Shown here one piece after another: positions 13,640-28,080 of a stretch of 64,000 nt of DNA. The position numbers and the translations under genes were made by a program. The notes under the pieces were generated by a model that saw only the letters and a program-made list of their open reading frames with translations, made no database searches and was not told the DNA's origin. The stretch's first letter is position 1; every line of letters starts with the position of its first letter. This DNA is from Selaginella tamariscina (taxonomy: Eukaryota; Streptophyta; Lycopodiopsida; Selaginellales; Selaginellaceae): positions 1,683,945 through 1,747,944 of the forward strand of contig PUQB01000004.1 of assembly GCA_003024785.1 (NCBI GenBank), read 5' to 3'.

Positions 13640-13775
13640 GACGAGGATGGCACCTACGTGGCAATTAAGAGTGGTGGCGTGGAAAAGATGACGTGGCGAG
13701 AAGTTATGGTGGAATGAGGTCTGTTTATTTCCAGTTGTTTTTTTTTTCATTTGTTTATTTGATGTTTAATGTTAT
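13640..13775 (+). pseudogene. scrap of the DEK 3' end and 3' UTR
   Basis: The stretch with GACGAGGATGGC, GCGTGGAAAAGATGACG, GTTATGGTGGAATGAGGTC and then TTTATTTGATGTTTAATGTT matches the end of the DEK coding region and its 3' UTR (about 10440-10580), with small gaps. It shows that the DEK 3' end was duplicated about 3 kb downstream and has since decayed. Confidence 0.6.
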
Positions 13776-14407
13776 ATTCTATATGTAACTTACTAATTTA
13801 TATTTATAAATGTATATGTAATTAATATATACACAGACGAGTTATTATATAAGAAACCACGTCTTAATATTATATATATCACTGAGACATAATATGGAGT
13901 TCTAATAAAATTTATTTAAGTGGCTATACGAAATATATTAACTATTTAATTATTAATTATTTGCTCGTATATAATATCTTTTATTATATGATTTCAATTA
14001 AAATCGCTTTCCATATAACATTGTTTGTATTTTCAACTGCTTCCACTACCCCTCTATTATCCAGATAAAAAAATCATTATTATTACTATTTACAATATTC
14101 CATGTCACATGATTAAGAATATGCTAATTATTAATATTAGTTATATTAATATCATGCAATACATGATAACATTAAACTTTAAAAATCAAAATTAATTAAG
14201 TTAGATTTATTTAGACAGTCCAGATTAGATACCGCGGCCGGTCAAGGCTGGCTCCTATGTCAAAACACTATGCAGGTGGAAAAGAAAAAACAGAGTACGT
14301 TTTACGCTTAAATCTTGTGTTCCAAGGTATGAAATTATTTAATTTTTTTAAAAATAATTAGATTATATTTATTTATATATTTTTGAAATTTGAGTTTTAC
14401 ATTACAG

Positions 14408-15441
14408 ATGGCTCAAATTCTGCTCCATGGTACTCTGCAATATCACTATATATGAAGCAGCATCTTTGATAAATGAAAGTCGAATATCCGGAGCTGCACC
14501 CAAATTCCTCAGACAAGTAAGTGTTTCACACACATATGTATATGTATGCATAAATTAATACTTTAAATTCAGGATAGTGCAAACATTAGATAAAATATTT
14601 ATGTTGATTTAATTTTTAGAGCTTTTACTTGAATTAAATTTGGTAATCTTTAGTAATATTAAGAATTAATCTGTTTAATAGATGGTGGAACAAGTAGAGG
14701 AGTCTGCAGGCTTTGGCAAGGGTTCGAGTGCCCTCTACGCAACTATAGACCTTGAAAAGCAGCGCGTGGGCCGTACGCGTATTGTACGGAGGGAGCCAGT
14801 CACGCCCGTCTGGAATGAGTCCTTCCATATTTACTGTGCACATGATGCTGCAAATATCATAGTCAGGTACACAATACATAGATATGTATATACGTGTGTG
14901 TATGTATGTATATATATATATATATTATATGCCGATCATTAAATCAATGTTTATATGGTTATTGTTTTTCTATATATCAGTTAAACTTAGTATATGATAT
15001 CTAGTAATATCATACATGCCATGCATATACTCTCTCTCTTCTCTCTTCACACACACACACACACACACAAATACACACAAACATGTTTGTTCTTTGTAGC
15101 GTGAAGGACGATTTAACGGTGAGTGCATTCTTACTGGGCCGAGCAAAAGTTCCTGTTTTCAACATAATAAGCGGCCATCCTGTAGAAGGCTGGTTTGATC
15201 TATATAATGATGCTGGTATGTATTTAAACACAGACATGTGTGTGTGTGTGTGACTTGAGTTAACCATTAATTAGGCAAAAAGCTTGGGAACTCCCGGGTT
15301 CGACTCCGCATACAGTTTTTTCAATGCTTATAAGATCCTTACTGGGGACAAGGGATTTAAAATGGTACAACGTTCCGTGGTGTTCCTTATACATATTTTC
15401 CCCAGCATAAAGGCTGCAAAGTTACGCTTTATCAGGTAGTG

Positions 15442-15472
<31 letters not shown>

Positions 15473-16264
15473 TGTGTGTGCACACATTATGTAGAGGTTT
15501 TAACGACTTTGTTAATTAACTACTAAATCTTGCTTACACTTGGTTTAGGATGCACATAACGGATAACTTTTTGCCAAATATTATATGCATAACAACGTGG
15601 TTCGAAGGCCTACGCGTTGCTGGGAAGATGTGTATGAGGCCATCTTGAATGCTGAGCAATTTATATATATTACAGGGTGGTCTATAACACCGAAATTAAT
15701 TGTCCGTGATCCACAGAGGTGTGTGTGTGTGTGTACCTGCATGTATGTATGTATGTACAAATGGAGACATACATACATGATGTGATGTATATTAGCATGT
15801 ATATAAATACACATATAACGTATATGCATATACATATGAAGGCTGGAAGTGGACGTGACACTTTGGAGAGCTGCTAAAAGGAAAGCGAGCGAGGGAGTGA
15901 AGGTTCTGCTTCTTGTGTGGGACGATCGAACGTCCTATTCCATTATCAATACGGTCTGATGGACACCACGATGAAGACACTATGGTCTACTTTCGTAACA
16001 CTGGTGTCAAATGTGTGTTGTGCCCCAGGTGTGTGTGTGCGTGCGTGTGTATGTGTGTTTTTTGTATTGGATATGTATTATTGTTGCAGGAATCCAGATA
16101 GCGCTCTCAGCTACGTAAAACGTTCCAGATTGGAGCAATGTTCACTCATCACCAGAAGAGCATCATTTTAGATGCACCTCAACCTGGTTAATCATCTTAA
16201 ACACTGTTTATATATATATAATATATATATATAGAAGAGAGAGAGAAGAGAGAGAGGAGAGAGA

Positions 16265-16310
<46 letters not shown>

Positions 16311-16399
16311 TGTGCGTATGTATGTTTAATGTACTATTATATGATGAACAAGCAACACAAATATATAGACATTCAATACAGAAACTGTAGATATACCTA

Positions 16400-16438
<39 letters not shown>

Positions 16439-16456
16439 CTCTCTCTCTCTCTCTCT

Positions 16457-16496
<40 letters not shown>

Positions 16497-16714
16497 AGCA
16501 GGATGTGGGAGGGAGCGTGATAAGTTTGTTGGCGGACTCGATCTATGTAATGGCCGATACGACACACAGTACCACTCTCTTTTTAGAACACTGGATAATT
16601 TACACAGAGATGATTTTCATCAGCCAAACTACTTAGGAAACTCCATTGACAAAGGAGGTAAATATATAAGCATATTGTATTCTCTCTCTTCTCTCTCTCT
16701 CTCTTCTCTCTTCT

Positions 16715-16746
<32 letters not shown>

Positions 16747-18368
16747 TAAGGTCCTCGGGAGCCTTGGCATGATATACATGCAAAAGTGGAGGGACCTGCT
16801 GCATGGGACGTGTTAAAAAACTTTGAACAAAGATGGGCTAAACAAGGTGGAGGAAATGAGCATTTAGTCCACTTAAAACTGCAGGTAAGTAACACACACA
16901 CGGCACGCACACACACACGTACAAACATACGTACATGTCCTATACTTGCAGCCATTCAATGTAACATATGAAGACGACCCTGAACATGGAATGTACAAAT
17001 CTTCCGCTCCATAGATGGCGGTGCTGTTCCCGACTTTCCTGACGATCCTCCCACAGCAGCCGCTGCAGGACTGGTAATCTCTCTCTCCTCTTCTCTCTCT
17101 CTCTCTCTATCTATATATATATACTGTATACATACAACATACTGATAACTCTCTCTACACACACGCACCACATGTATGTATGTGTATATGTGTATGCAGG
17201 TAACTGGGAGAATTGTACAATAGAGAGGAGTATACAGGACGCATACATACATGCAATACGTCGAGCCAGGAACTTCATATACATAGAGAACCAGTACTTC
17301 ATTGGGAGCTCATTTGCATGGGATTCTGACCATGACGCTGAGGTTAACCACGTCATACCCGCGAGCTTGCCCTAAAAATTGTTCAAAAAATTGAAGCCGG
17401 TGAGAGATTTGCTGTTTATGTCGTTGTTCCTATGTGGCCTGAAGGTATCCCAGAATCTGAACAGGTACATATACACATGCTTATGTATGCGTGTGCGTGC
17501 ATGTGTGTATCAAGAATATACCAAGAATATACGTCTATATAGGTGCAAGCTATACTTGATTGGCAAAGGAAGACAATGCAGATGATGTATAAGTCTATTG
17601 CGCATGCCCTAATGGCTAAAGGCATTTACCACGTTTCACCACGGGATTATTTATCGTTTTACTGTCTTGGTAACCGCGAGCGTAGGCTCGGAGGAGAGTA
17701 TTTACCTAAGCAAAAACCCGAACCTAGTTCTAGTTATGAAAGTGGTCAGGACAACCGCAGGTTAATTAATTAAATAGTAATTATTTATTTGATAATTTCT
17801 AATTATCTTTATTTTACCGCAGGTTTATGATATACGTCCATTCTAAGATGATGATTGGTAAGTTTTATATATGTTCATAAATTGGTTTAGGGTTTAGGGT
17901 TTAACATTAGGGTAAACCAACTTTAATTAACTTACAGTGGATGATGAGTATATTATTGTGGGATCTGCAAACATAAATCAGAGATCAATGGACGGCGGCA
18001 AAGACACAGAGATCGGATGGGAGCATATCAACCGTACCATACTGGAGGGTTGGATCGTCTCCACGTGGAGAGATCCACGGCTTTCGTATGTCGCTGTGGT
18101 ACGAGCACCTCGGAATGTGGATAATCTGTTTTTACACCCCGAGAATTTGGAATGTATGAGGATGGTGAATCGGACGGCTGATGCTCTCTGGGAAATGTAC
18201 GCCGGAGATCCTGTGGTGGATCTGCCCGGACATCTGCTGACTATCCGGTAGAAATTAGCAGGGATGGTTCCGTTTGGGAATTGCCAGGGTGTTCCCAAGT
18301 TTAAGGATACTAATGCTAACGTTTTGGGAGCTAAATCCTTTAAGTTACCACCCATTCTTACCACATAA
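14408..18368 (+). CDS. PLDalpha: phospholipase D alpha-type (C2-PLD), copy 1
   Basis: About fourteen exons. Exon 1 (14408-14516) begins [10 protein letters not shown], the hallmark start of plant PLD-alpha. Exons 2-3 finish the Ca-dependent phospholipid-binding C2 domain ([34 protein letters not shown]). Exon 5 has [20 protein letters not shown]. The first catalytic HxKxxxxD motif is HQKSIILD, encoded at about 16145-16170. The second, HSKMMIVD, is split by the intron at 17862-17937 and followed by [19 protein letters not shown]. The C-terminus has VVDLPGHLL and PPILTT, as in known PLD-alphas. The enzyme hydrolyses phosphatidylcholine to phosphatidic acid and choline, at membranes, in stress and ABA signalling (family knowledge). 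Introns are short and microsatellite-rich. One-base frame slips occur in exon 1, near 15940, near 17360 and in the last exon, so the copy is either a recent pseudogene or carries assembly indels. A one-kb spacer separates it from copy 2. Confidence 0.85.
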
Positions 18369-19411
18369 ATTAATGCAAATAAAATTTATTTATTTTTAAA
18401 AATAATTAAACAGAATTAAAAAGCTTTCTTCAAACATTATCATAATTAAATTATTATATACAGTGAGCTTTTGTACTGAAACTTTTTAAAAACTTAGGCG
18501 TTTTGGAAAAAAAACCTCTTCCTGAACAAGTAAACAGATAATACGGTGCTGTAATTTGTTGTATAACATTAATGAAGTTTTTCATTTTTAATTTAATTGT
18601 ATTAAATGCTTATATTACCATACTATGTATATAATATTAGTTTTAAGAAACATTAAAACTAACGTAAAGGTACTACTTTGACCCGACTTGATCAATGAAT
18701 AAAAGTTAAATTCTTTAAATTTCTAAATTCTTTTCATTAATTTACAAATTTATGATTTAAAACAGCACATATTAAACAAGATTTATTAATTATATTAAAC
18801 AAATATTAATTATTTAATAACATAATCAACTAAACTAAACAAAAGAAGCTTCGAAACTCAGGCTTTTCAGTATTGACGTTGAAATCATGGTTGGTGGTGG
18901 TAGTAAATAGAATAAAACCCCATTTTATTCTCCTTTATTTATAATGTCCCCTCCAATAAAAAAAAAGTTGATTAACACATGCAGCACATGTACACACAAT
19001 ACATACACACACGCCTCGTACATAAATATATACGTGTATCTTGTGGAACGTCGCTGGATGTTTTTATGTTTAAGTTTTTGGTTTATATGAAAGTAGTTAA
19101 TTTTATTAATAGGTTTTTTTTTAGTTTCGTTTACTTTTTTTAATCCGTGGCAGTACACGTATGTGGGGTACGTGTTGAAGACTGCATAAAACCCATAGAC
19201 GAGAAAGGCATATTTTATTTTATATGTTTCTGAATATAAAAGCTACTTGGCTTTTCTCTCAGTTGTGCGAATTTGAATACTACGCATTTCTAAGGTATGA
19301 AATTCAATGTGATCTTTCAGTTATATATTTTGATGTGTTTTTTCCTCATAAGTTTTAATTATAAGTATTTATATGGTTTTTTTTTTCTATATGCATTGAT
19401 TTTATGTAGAA
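18369..19411. other. spacer between the PLD copies
   Basis: AT-rich. It begins with the likely 3' UTR of copy 1 (AATAAAA about 10 bases after the stop) and ends with the promoter and 5' UTR of copy 2 (TATAAAAGC near 19236). No separate gene seen. Confidence 0.6.
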
Positions 19412-20011
19412 ATGGCTCAAATTTTGCTACATGGGACTCTGCATATCACCGTATTTGAAGCAGCATCCATGGTAAATGAGAGTCGATTAACTGGTTCTGC
19501 ACCCAAATTCCTGAGAAAAGTAAGTGTTTATATATAATATATATATAATATTATATAATAATGTGAATTAATTATATTACATGTGTAAATTTTATACCAA
19601 AAACTTTTCTTTACTTGATCAAGTTCAAAATAATTTTTTACTTAGAAAACTTGTGAATTGACTATGAGATTATATGTATTTAGTAATGCTAATTACTCGT
19701 TTAATAGGCGGTAGAGGGTGCGGAGGAGTCTGTTGGGTTTGGCAAGGGTTCGAGTGCGCTCTACGCCACTATAGACCTTGAAAGGCAGCGTGTAGGCCGT
19801 ACACGTATTGTACGAAAGGAACCTGTCAAGCCCGTCTGGAATGAGTCCTTTCACATTTATTGTGCACACAATGCTGCAAGCATCGTGGTCAGGTATATGA
19901 AATCTCTCTCTCTCTCTCTCCACACACACACACACACTCATACTTATAAAACATGTACACACATACACCTCACTTATATAGGTATACATAGATTTACACA
20001 TGACATATATA

Positions 20012-20049
<38 letters not shown>

Positions 20050-20232
20050 GATACTTCATAAAACACGTAACACATACACGTCACTTATTCTTTTATTTAC
20101 TAGTGTGAAAGATGACTTAACCGTGAGTGCGTTCTTATTGGGCCGAGCTAAAGTCCCCGTTGTCAGAGTAATGAATGGCCAAGTTGTAGAGGGCTGGTTT
20201 GATTTGTATAATGACGCAGGTATATATATACG

Positions 20233-20286
<54 letters not shown>

Positions 20287-23200
20287 ATTATATATATTAG
20301 CGAGAGAGAGTGAGAGATACTGTACATGAACTCATATGTTGCATGTGTATCTTCTATATACTTACAACACTAACACAGATATGTTGTTAATCTTGATTAA
20401 CCATTAAGCATATGTTTAGGCAAGAAGCTTGGGAACTCCCGTGTTCGACTCCGGATACAGTTTCTCGATGCATGTAAAGACGATCTTTGGGGACGAGGTA
20501 TTGTCGACAGGTTCCCAGGTGTCCCTTTTACATACTTTCCCCAGCGTAAAGGCTGCAAAATTACACTGTACCAGGTATGCGTGCGTGCGCGCCCGCGTGT
20601 GTTTCATATTTGAATATATATAATTGATGTTGTTTAAACTTTGTTAGGATGCTCATATGCCAGACAACTATCTGCCCAAGATATACATGGAAAACAACGT
20701 GGTTAGAAAGCCTACACGCTGCTGGGAAGATGTGTATGAAGCCATCATGAATGCTAAACACTTTATATATATTACAGGGTGGTCTGTATACCCGGAGATT
20801 AGACTCATCCGTGATCCACAGAGGTGTGTGTGTATGTAGCACATGTATGCACATGTACATACATACATACACATGTATTGATGTGTATATTTTATATATA
20901 TGGAGGCCCGTGCACTCGGGAATGGATGTTACACTTGGCGAGCTATTAAAGAGGAGAGCAAATGAGGATGTGAAAGTGCTCCTGCTTGTGTGGGACGATC
21001 GGACGTCCAATTCTATGGTAAGAATGGATGGTCTGATGGCCACCCATGACGAAGAAACCATGGTCTATTTTCGTGACTCAAACGTCAAGTGCGTGCTATG
21101 TCCCAGGTACGTATATGTGTGTGTAGATATTTATGTTTATGTGTATGTGTAGATCTTTGTACATATATGTATACGTATACACATGTGTATGTGTTTCAGG
21201 AATCCGGACAGTGGTCTTAGCTATGTGAAAGGGTTTCAAATTGGGACGATGTTCACTCACCACCAGAAGAGTATTATTGTAGATGCCCCTCAACCTGGTA
21301 GAGGTGGTAAGTCGTTAATTACGTTTAAAACTCATAATTATTGCTTAAATACGTGGTAATACTACACAACATATATATACACGTATATATGCAGGATCTG
21401 GAGAGCGGAGAGTAGTGAGTTTTGTTGGAGGTATTGATCTATGTGATGGACGGTACACACAGTTCCACCCTCTTTTTAGGACCCTCAGTACCGTACACAA
21501 GATGATTTCCATCAGCCAAACTACACAGGAGCCACCATTGAGAAAGGAGGTAAAACACACACACACACACCACACACATGCACATTATAATACACTACGT
21601 ATATGTATTGATATGGATACATTTGGTTAAGGTCCTCGTGAGCCTTGGCACGATATACATTCGAAAGTGGAGGGACCTGCTGCATGGGATGTATTAAGAA
21701 ATTTTGAACAGCGGTGGGCTAAACAAGGGGGAGTAGCGAGCATTTAGTCCCAATTAAACTCCAGGTAAAACGCTAATACATACATATACACTATACACAT
21801 ATGTATGCATATACACATACAGGCTTTCTTCTCTGCAGCCTTCAAAGGTGACGTATGAAGATGATCCTGACACGTGGAATGTGCAAATATTCCGTTCTAT
21901 AGACGGAGGTGCTGTGACGGACTTCCCTGAAGATCCTCAGGCTGCTGCTGCTGCAGGACTGGTATGTACATAGGTGCATGATTACACACACACACGCACA
22001 CACATGAACACTGTAATGTGACAGGTGAGTGGGAAGGACTGTACAATAGACAGGAGTATACAAGACGCGTATACATGCAATACGTAGAGCAAAGAACTTC
22101 ATATACATAGAGAATCAGTACTTCATTGGTGGTTCATTTGCATGGGATTCTGACCAAGATGCAGAGGCTCACAACGTCATACCGCGAGCTTGCATTAAAA
22201 ATTGTTAGAAAAATCGAAGCTGGGGAGAGGTTCTCTGTGTACATTGTTGTTCCTATGTGGCCTGAGGGCGCCCCAGAGACTGGACAGGTATATAACACAC
22301 ACCGTACACGTGCGTGTGTGTATCTATATGTGATATGTATATTTTAGGTTCAAGCTATACTTGATTGGCAAAAGAAGACCATGCAAATGATGTATAAGGG
22401 TATTACACAAGTACTAAAGGCTAAGGCATTAACAACGTTTCACCACGAGATTATTTATCTTTTTACTGCCTTGGTAACCGCGAGCGCAGACTCGAAGGAG
22501 AATACTTACCAAGCAAGCCCCTGATGATAACTCTGGTTATAAAAGTGCCCAAGATAAACGCAGGTTTCTGTCTCTCTCTCTCTCTCTCTATATATATATG
22601 TGTGTGTGTGTGTGTCTATATATATATATATATATAATTGTATGTGTGTGCGTGTGCGTGCTGACTGTGTTTCGTTCTTCACAGATTTATGATCTATGTC
22701 ATTCTAAGCTGATGATTGGTAAGTACTATCGTGTAGAAAGAGACATACATACATAAATGTGTATATTTAGTTAATAAATAGTAATAAGTTATTACAGTTA
22801 CATTAGCTTAGTACATTATTAAAACTTAATAAACTTACATTTAACGTTAAGTAATGCTTTCATTTAACTTAGTAAGTTTATAATAGCATTAATGTTTATA
22901 TAAATTAAATTTAAACTATCACATTAATTTTAGTATATGTTATAGTAATAGGCAAAAAGTAATACATAAATTTGTGTGTATATTTAGCTTATATATATTA
23001 ACTAGTTAGTGATTTTAAATGCAGTGGATGACGAGTATATTATCGTGGGATCTGCAAACATTAACCGAGATCGTTGGACGGTGGAAAAGACGGAGATTGC
23101 AATGGGAGCATATCAGCCGTTCCATGTTCTACGGCAGGATGGTCCTGCACGTGGCGAGATCCACGGTTTCCGCATGTCGCTGTGGTACGAACACCTCGGA

Positions 23201-23456
23201 ATGTTGGATTGATGTATTTTTACAGCCGTCGAGTGTGGAATGTATGAGGAAGGTGAATCGGACGGCTGACGAGCTTTGGAGAATGTACGCCGGAGATCCT
23301 GTGGTGGATCTGCCCGGACATCTACTGACTTACCCGGTTGGAATCGCCAGTGATGGTACCGTACAAGAATTGCCAGGCTGTCCCAAGTTTAAGGATACCA
23401 ATGCTAACATTCTGGGGGTGAAATCTGACATGATACCACCCATTCTCACCACCTAA
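19412..23456 (+). CDS. PLDalpha: phospholipase D alpha-type (C2-PLD), copy 2
   Basis: A tandem paralogue of copy 1 with the same exon plan. Exon 1 reads [18 protein letters not shown] cleanly. The C2 domain ([34 protein letters not shown]), [32 protein letters not shown] and [10 protein letters not shown] follow. HKD motif 1 is HQKSIIVD (about 21257-21285), then [26 protein letters not shown] and [20 protein letters not shown] motif 2 is HSKLMIVD, split by the intron ending at 23024. The C-terminus is [11 protein letters not shown]. Same reaction as copy 1, from the family. Introns contain long CT, TA and TG runs. Frame slips of one or two bases are seen near 21735, 22183, 22430, 22695 and 23070; the ones at 22183 and 22695 fall in C runs. 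Copy 2 keeps a more complete C2 domain start than copy 1. Confidence 0.85.
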
Positions 23457-26400
23457 AATATTAATTTCGAATATTATGTAAATTTAAATAAATACTTATG
23501 CTTTATTTTAAAATGAGTTTTATTTTAAAATTTGTTATAATATTAATTATGTTTAATTAGCTTAATTATTCATAAAAAGACCTTTACAACACAATTTAAT
23601 ATTTTCCATTGTTTTTTTAAATATTTGCCTAAAAAATCATGATTAATATAAAGAGTGGCAAACTTATATTTTCTAGTATTATTGGACCCAAATTGAACAA
23701 TATATTGCATTAGTTAGCTTGTTAAATTCTAAACTGAATTAAATGAATTGTTAAATATTTCAAAATTTACAAAAATATATAAATATAATACGTGGCCATT
23801 TATAAACTGTTTTATTTTCAAGTAATACTCAATATTAATTAGTACGCGAGTTTGCGCACACACATACACGTAACACACACACATGCTTTATAATATGATA
23901 TATAAGTTTGAATATTATTGAAGTATATACGAATCGTATGCAATGCTCACATTGCATGCATAACTAAGAAAATCTGTCATTTAATAAATTAATTTAATAA
24001 CTTGCTTACTTAAATATTAACATTAAACTGTAATTTACAATTTTGAGTACCTTGAGTATCAATTAAGTATGTTATTAATAATTAGTTTATGCCTCCCATT
24101 TAATTAAAGTAATGAGAATATTTTTGAGTTTTATAAAATAAAATATTGAAATATAATACCCTTTCTTAACTGTTTTAAACTACGAGTGTGTTCCTCAATA
24201 TTAAAAATGGTATACTCACACATTATATATACAAAGCTTTGTATGTATATATGCTGTATTATCTATATTTATTCATAGTTCTTAATGTATTATAATATAT
24301 TGAAGAATACATTATATTAGTAAAGTATACTATACATATTATTAATGTGCAAGTATATTGTTAACAATATATTGTTTTATGAAGTGTGTATTTGTATTTA
24401 CGATAGTACATTAAAATGAATCTGTATTATAATATATTGAAGATTGTAGTAGATTTGGTAGGTGTATATTATATGTATCAAAATATATTAATAATGTATA
24501 TTGTATATGATATATTATTGATGTGTTAAACAATACATTAAGTATTTATAAACAGGTTATTATTATTTTTAATACACACTCATTGTGTTGTGTGTGTGTT
24601 GTCTATATCTATATCTATATCCATCTATCTAATATCTCTCATACTTAACTAATGTATACACGAACAAGCACACGCACACACAAACATACACAACAGTATC
24701 TCTTAAAATACAGGTTCAAGTTGCGGAAGCCCTATTACAACTTTTCAGAATATTAATATTCTGGTATTAAATAATAAATGTAAAATAATAATTGGTAATT
24801 GATATATTCGTTTGGGAATCAGCAACACGAAACCCATACTCTCTTCCATATATACGTATACTTACATGTATAGCATATATATGTATGTATATACTGACTA
24901 GCTTTTGTTTTCTACCACGTTGATCTATGTTTCATTCTAAGATACTCAAGGACACACACACACACACACATGTCTCTCTTTCTCTCTATAAAAATATATG
25001 TGTGCGTGCGTGTGTAACATGCATATTCATGAATGCATATAAGCATTGTGTGTTATTTTAAATTTGTTTTAAAAGGACCCAAGGTTTCCAGTGGCTGTAA
25101 TATTTTCGGAAAATTATATCTTGATGTAAAGTTGAAAATTTTAGCACAACTCTTTTCATGGATATATGTATTTTTCTTTTTCATTCTAAATTATAAAAAT
25201 AGTTTAATATGATTTCTATATATTTAAATGTGTGTGTGAGGTGTGTGTGTGTGTGTGTGTGTTTATGACACATATTAACTCCATCCAAACCATTCGAAAC
25301 AAATGTCAATTATTCATCTTAGAGTGTCTTATCAACAGTCACACATGCACATTGTTATGCATGTATATGTACATATGTGCACATATATATTTTAATATAT
25401 GTGAAATAATAACATGAATTACGAAGTTTAAAATCTAGAATGTTTTTAAGCATATTTTGAACCAATCATCTTGAATTAAATTATTAAAATATTTCAGATT
25501 TTATTTAATATGATACTTGGGCTTCCTTACTATGCCATCTGGGAGGTAGTATGTGCATGTGTGTTTGCACACAAACGCACGTACGGTAGTACATGTATTT
25601 AGTATATAATATTGTAGAAAAGCATTTGAATAGTCTATATATACAAATATTATGTGTGTATTGTGTTATATGTGCATGTAGAACCATACCTCGATCGGTC
25701 CTTTCTTTCTGTTGGGTTTGCTTTGGGACTGAAAAGTGAAAGTAATTTAGACAAATTTAAATATATATTATTTATATTAACATAATTTAAAAAATATATT
25801 AATATAATATTCTGAATATAATATATAAGATTATATATAAAACAGGAAAAGATTTATTACATTTTGCTAGATTTTGTATTTCTCCACATATTTCAGGTTG
25901 CAGACACAAATGGACATGCACATGCACACACTATGTATACATGCACAACAGTATAGATACACGTGTAGACATGTGCATGTGTATTTCAAAACTTTTTTAA
26001 AATGCTTACAATGCATAAGGTATATATAATTACATTACATTTATGCTATGTCGGATTGTGGTTGAAATATAACACAAATAGTTTTAAAAGTAACTTAATA
26101 ATTATGAGTTTAAGTTAATAACTGAAAGTGATTTTTAATTTGTAATGTTTACTTAGGCTTGAAGTCGAATATTCACCAAATCCAAATTCTGATAAGTAAT
26201 TAGTAATTGATATATGCATGTATATGCTGATTATCTTTTCCTGTTTTGTTTCTGCATACTGATCTGTGTTTTATTTTAAGATGATCATGAGCAAGTTTGT
26301 TTTACTTACATTGAATATATATACACACACATTTCACGACTTATTAATTTCATACAAAGCTGTAATAAATCAATAATTATAGCTCTTTTTTTCTAAATTT

Positions 26401-27980
26401 AGAATGAGTTATTTATGCTATCACATCCAAAAACGCATTATCTTGTTTTATACTCATGTCAAACAGTAGAATATTTTGAATTTAGATTTGATTTATTTCA
26501 CATTGCTTTAAATTTGGACTGCTATAATCATTTTAGTTCACTTAATAAGTTTTGATTTCTTAGTATTAAAAATGTTGGATGACATTGGTTAAAAAAACTG
26601 AAAGTTTATAAGTGGACATGAGATCACGATCTTAATAGTAGATATATGTATTTTTCTTTATGAAAACAGTTTAATATATAGATTTATATATACTTAAATA
26701 TGTGTGTTCAAAGTTATACACCTATTTTGATACAGTAAATATATTGGACCAGAATTAACATATAAATTAAAAAAGGTTTTAAATAAGGAAGGCTAGCATA
26801 GATTAATGATTTTTTGCTCAACGAATCGAGCCCACTCCCACTTGCTCACACTCAACCATTTTAATGCATTACTAATGCGCACGCACTTGGAACAATAACA
26901 CATGAATATCAATATCACATAGTAACAATTCATCATAATGTTGAACAAGGTCTGCATTTTATTATGTAAGTTGAGTTGGGTAATTACTGTAAGCTTAGAC
27001 ATGATTATTAACACTCTCAAGCATGTTCCTCAACATTTTGTCTAGGTTACATGACACACATTTTGTTTAGGTTATGTGTGTCTTATGTAAGAAATTTAAT
27101 TTAAAAAACTTTTGAGACTATAAAACAACATTTAAATTTTAGATTTGAAAGGGTTTTTAATTTAAGTATGGATTTTAACATAAAAACCACGATTTCAATT
27201 TAATTTAGACAAGTTGTGTGTGTGTATATATATATATATATCTATATATATATATAATATGTTCATTTGCGAGAGTGACTGCACTTAAGCTACTAAAGAC
27301 AATAAATTAAATAATTATATTAAGCAAATTTTTGTTTTATTGTATCTTTCAAATATAACTTGAACAACCCTAAATAGAACTGCAAAAGGAATAGTGCCAC
27401 CATTATAGTTAAAATGAATTATGAAATTCAAACTTCAATATTCTTATAAATATTTAGCATCCACCTTAATTCATTTCAATTTGAATCAAATTGTTAAAGA
27501 TTAAAGTTTTATGGACCAGTTTAAGACTTAACTAGTTTTCAAGATGTTTGAGCTCCATTATTTCAACTAATATATATTTTCTTTATGAACATGTCCCATA
27601 TATATATTATCTATTAGAGCCTTCATCAATTTGTTAAAAATAAAAACCTATGCCCTAAACCTTAAACACTAAAATGTGGAGACCTGATCCCAACAACCAC
27701 TACCTTACTTTTGTCCTCTTATGAATCTTTGTTTCCCACCCCATGGAGGACTTGCCACTTCTCTTCCATCGCGCCTCCATGGGTTGACCCTACTTCCGAG
27801 GGTATGCCTTGTTGATGTAGTATAATGGTGAGTATTTTTGTATGTCGCACAGACAACTTAGGTTCAATCCTTGGTATTGGTGGCACTCAACCCTAAACAA
27901 TCCTTGGCATTGGTGGCACTCAACCCTAAACTGAGACGGTTGCTCCTCACCCTAAACTCCCACCCCAAATTGTGCACCGT
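23457..27980. other. AT-rich intergenic DNA
   Basis: AT-rich with CA/TG runs (near 23860, 24950, 25230, 25900) and TA runs (27225-27260). From about 27650 the composition changes to a more balanced, repeat-like sequence, with a short duplicated phrase containing GGTGGCACTCAACCC at 27870-27930. No gene seen. Confidence 0.6.
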
Positions 27981-28030
27981 GGGGATGTAGCTCAGATGCA
28001 AGAGGTATTGGGATTGATACCCAACTTCTT
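27981..28030 (+). repeat. tRNA-Ala-like fragment (SINE or pseudogene)
   Basis: GGGGATGTAGCTCAGATG is the 5' end and A box of plant tRNA-Ala. It is followed at once by a T-arm-like GGGATTGATACCC, with the anticodon arm missing. It cannot be a working tRNA. A fuller copy with the same unusual GGGATTGAT T-arm lies on the other strand at 28876-28948, which suggests a tRNA-Ala-derived SINE family. Confidence 0.55.
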
Positions 28031-28080
28031 TAATGTTATCTTAAGCACTTGGCCCATGGTGCCTATCAAAGAGGGTAAGG

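Larger units (their letters stand above)
10510..14407. other. AT-rich intergenic DNA with gene scraps
   Basis: AT-rich DNA with microsatellites (TA at 10869-10890, CACG/CA at 11140-11170). Diverged copies of an AT-rich repeat are seen near 10990-11240 and 13080-13320; both carry TTTAAATATTTATTTTA and AATACTTCATGCAAATATA. Two scraps of neighbouring genes are listed separately. No intact gene seen. Confidence 0.6.

Noticed and set aside
15275-15312. GGGTTCGACTCC in PLD copy 1 looks like a tRNA B box
   Set aside because: It lies within a coding exon whose paralogue at 20420-20450 has nearly the same sequence, and no A box or tRNA fold is present.
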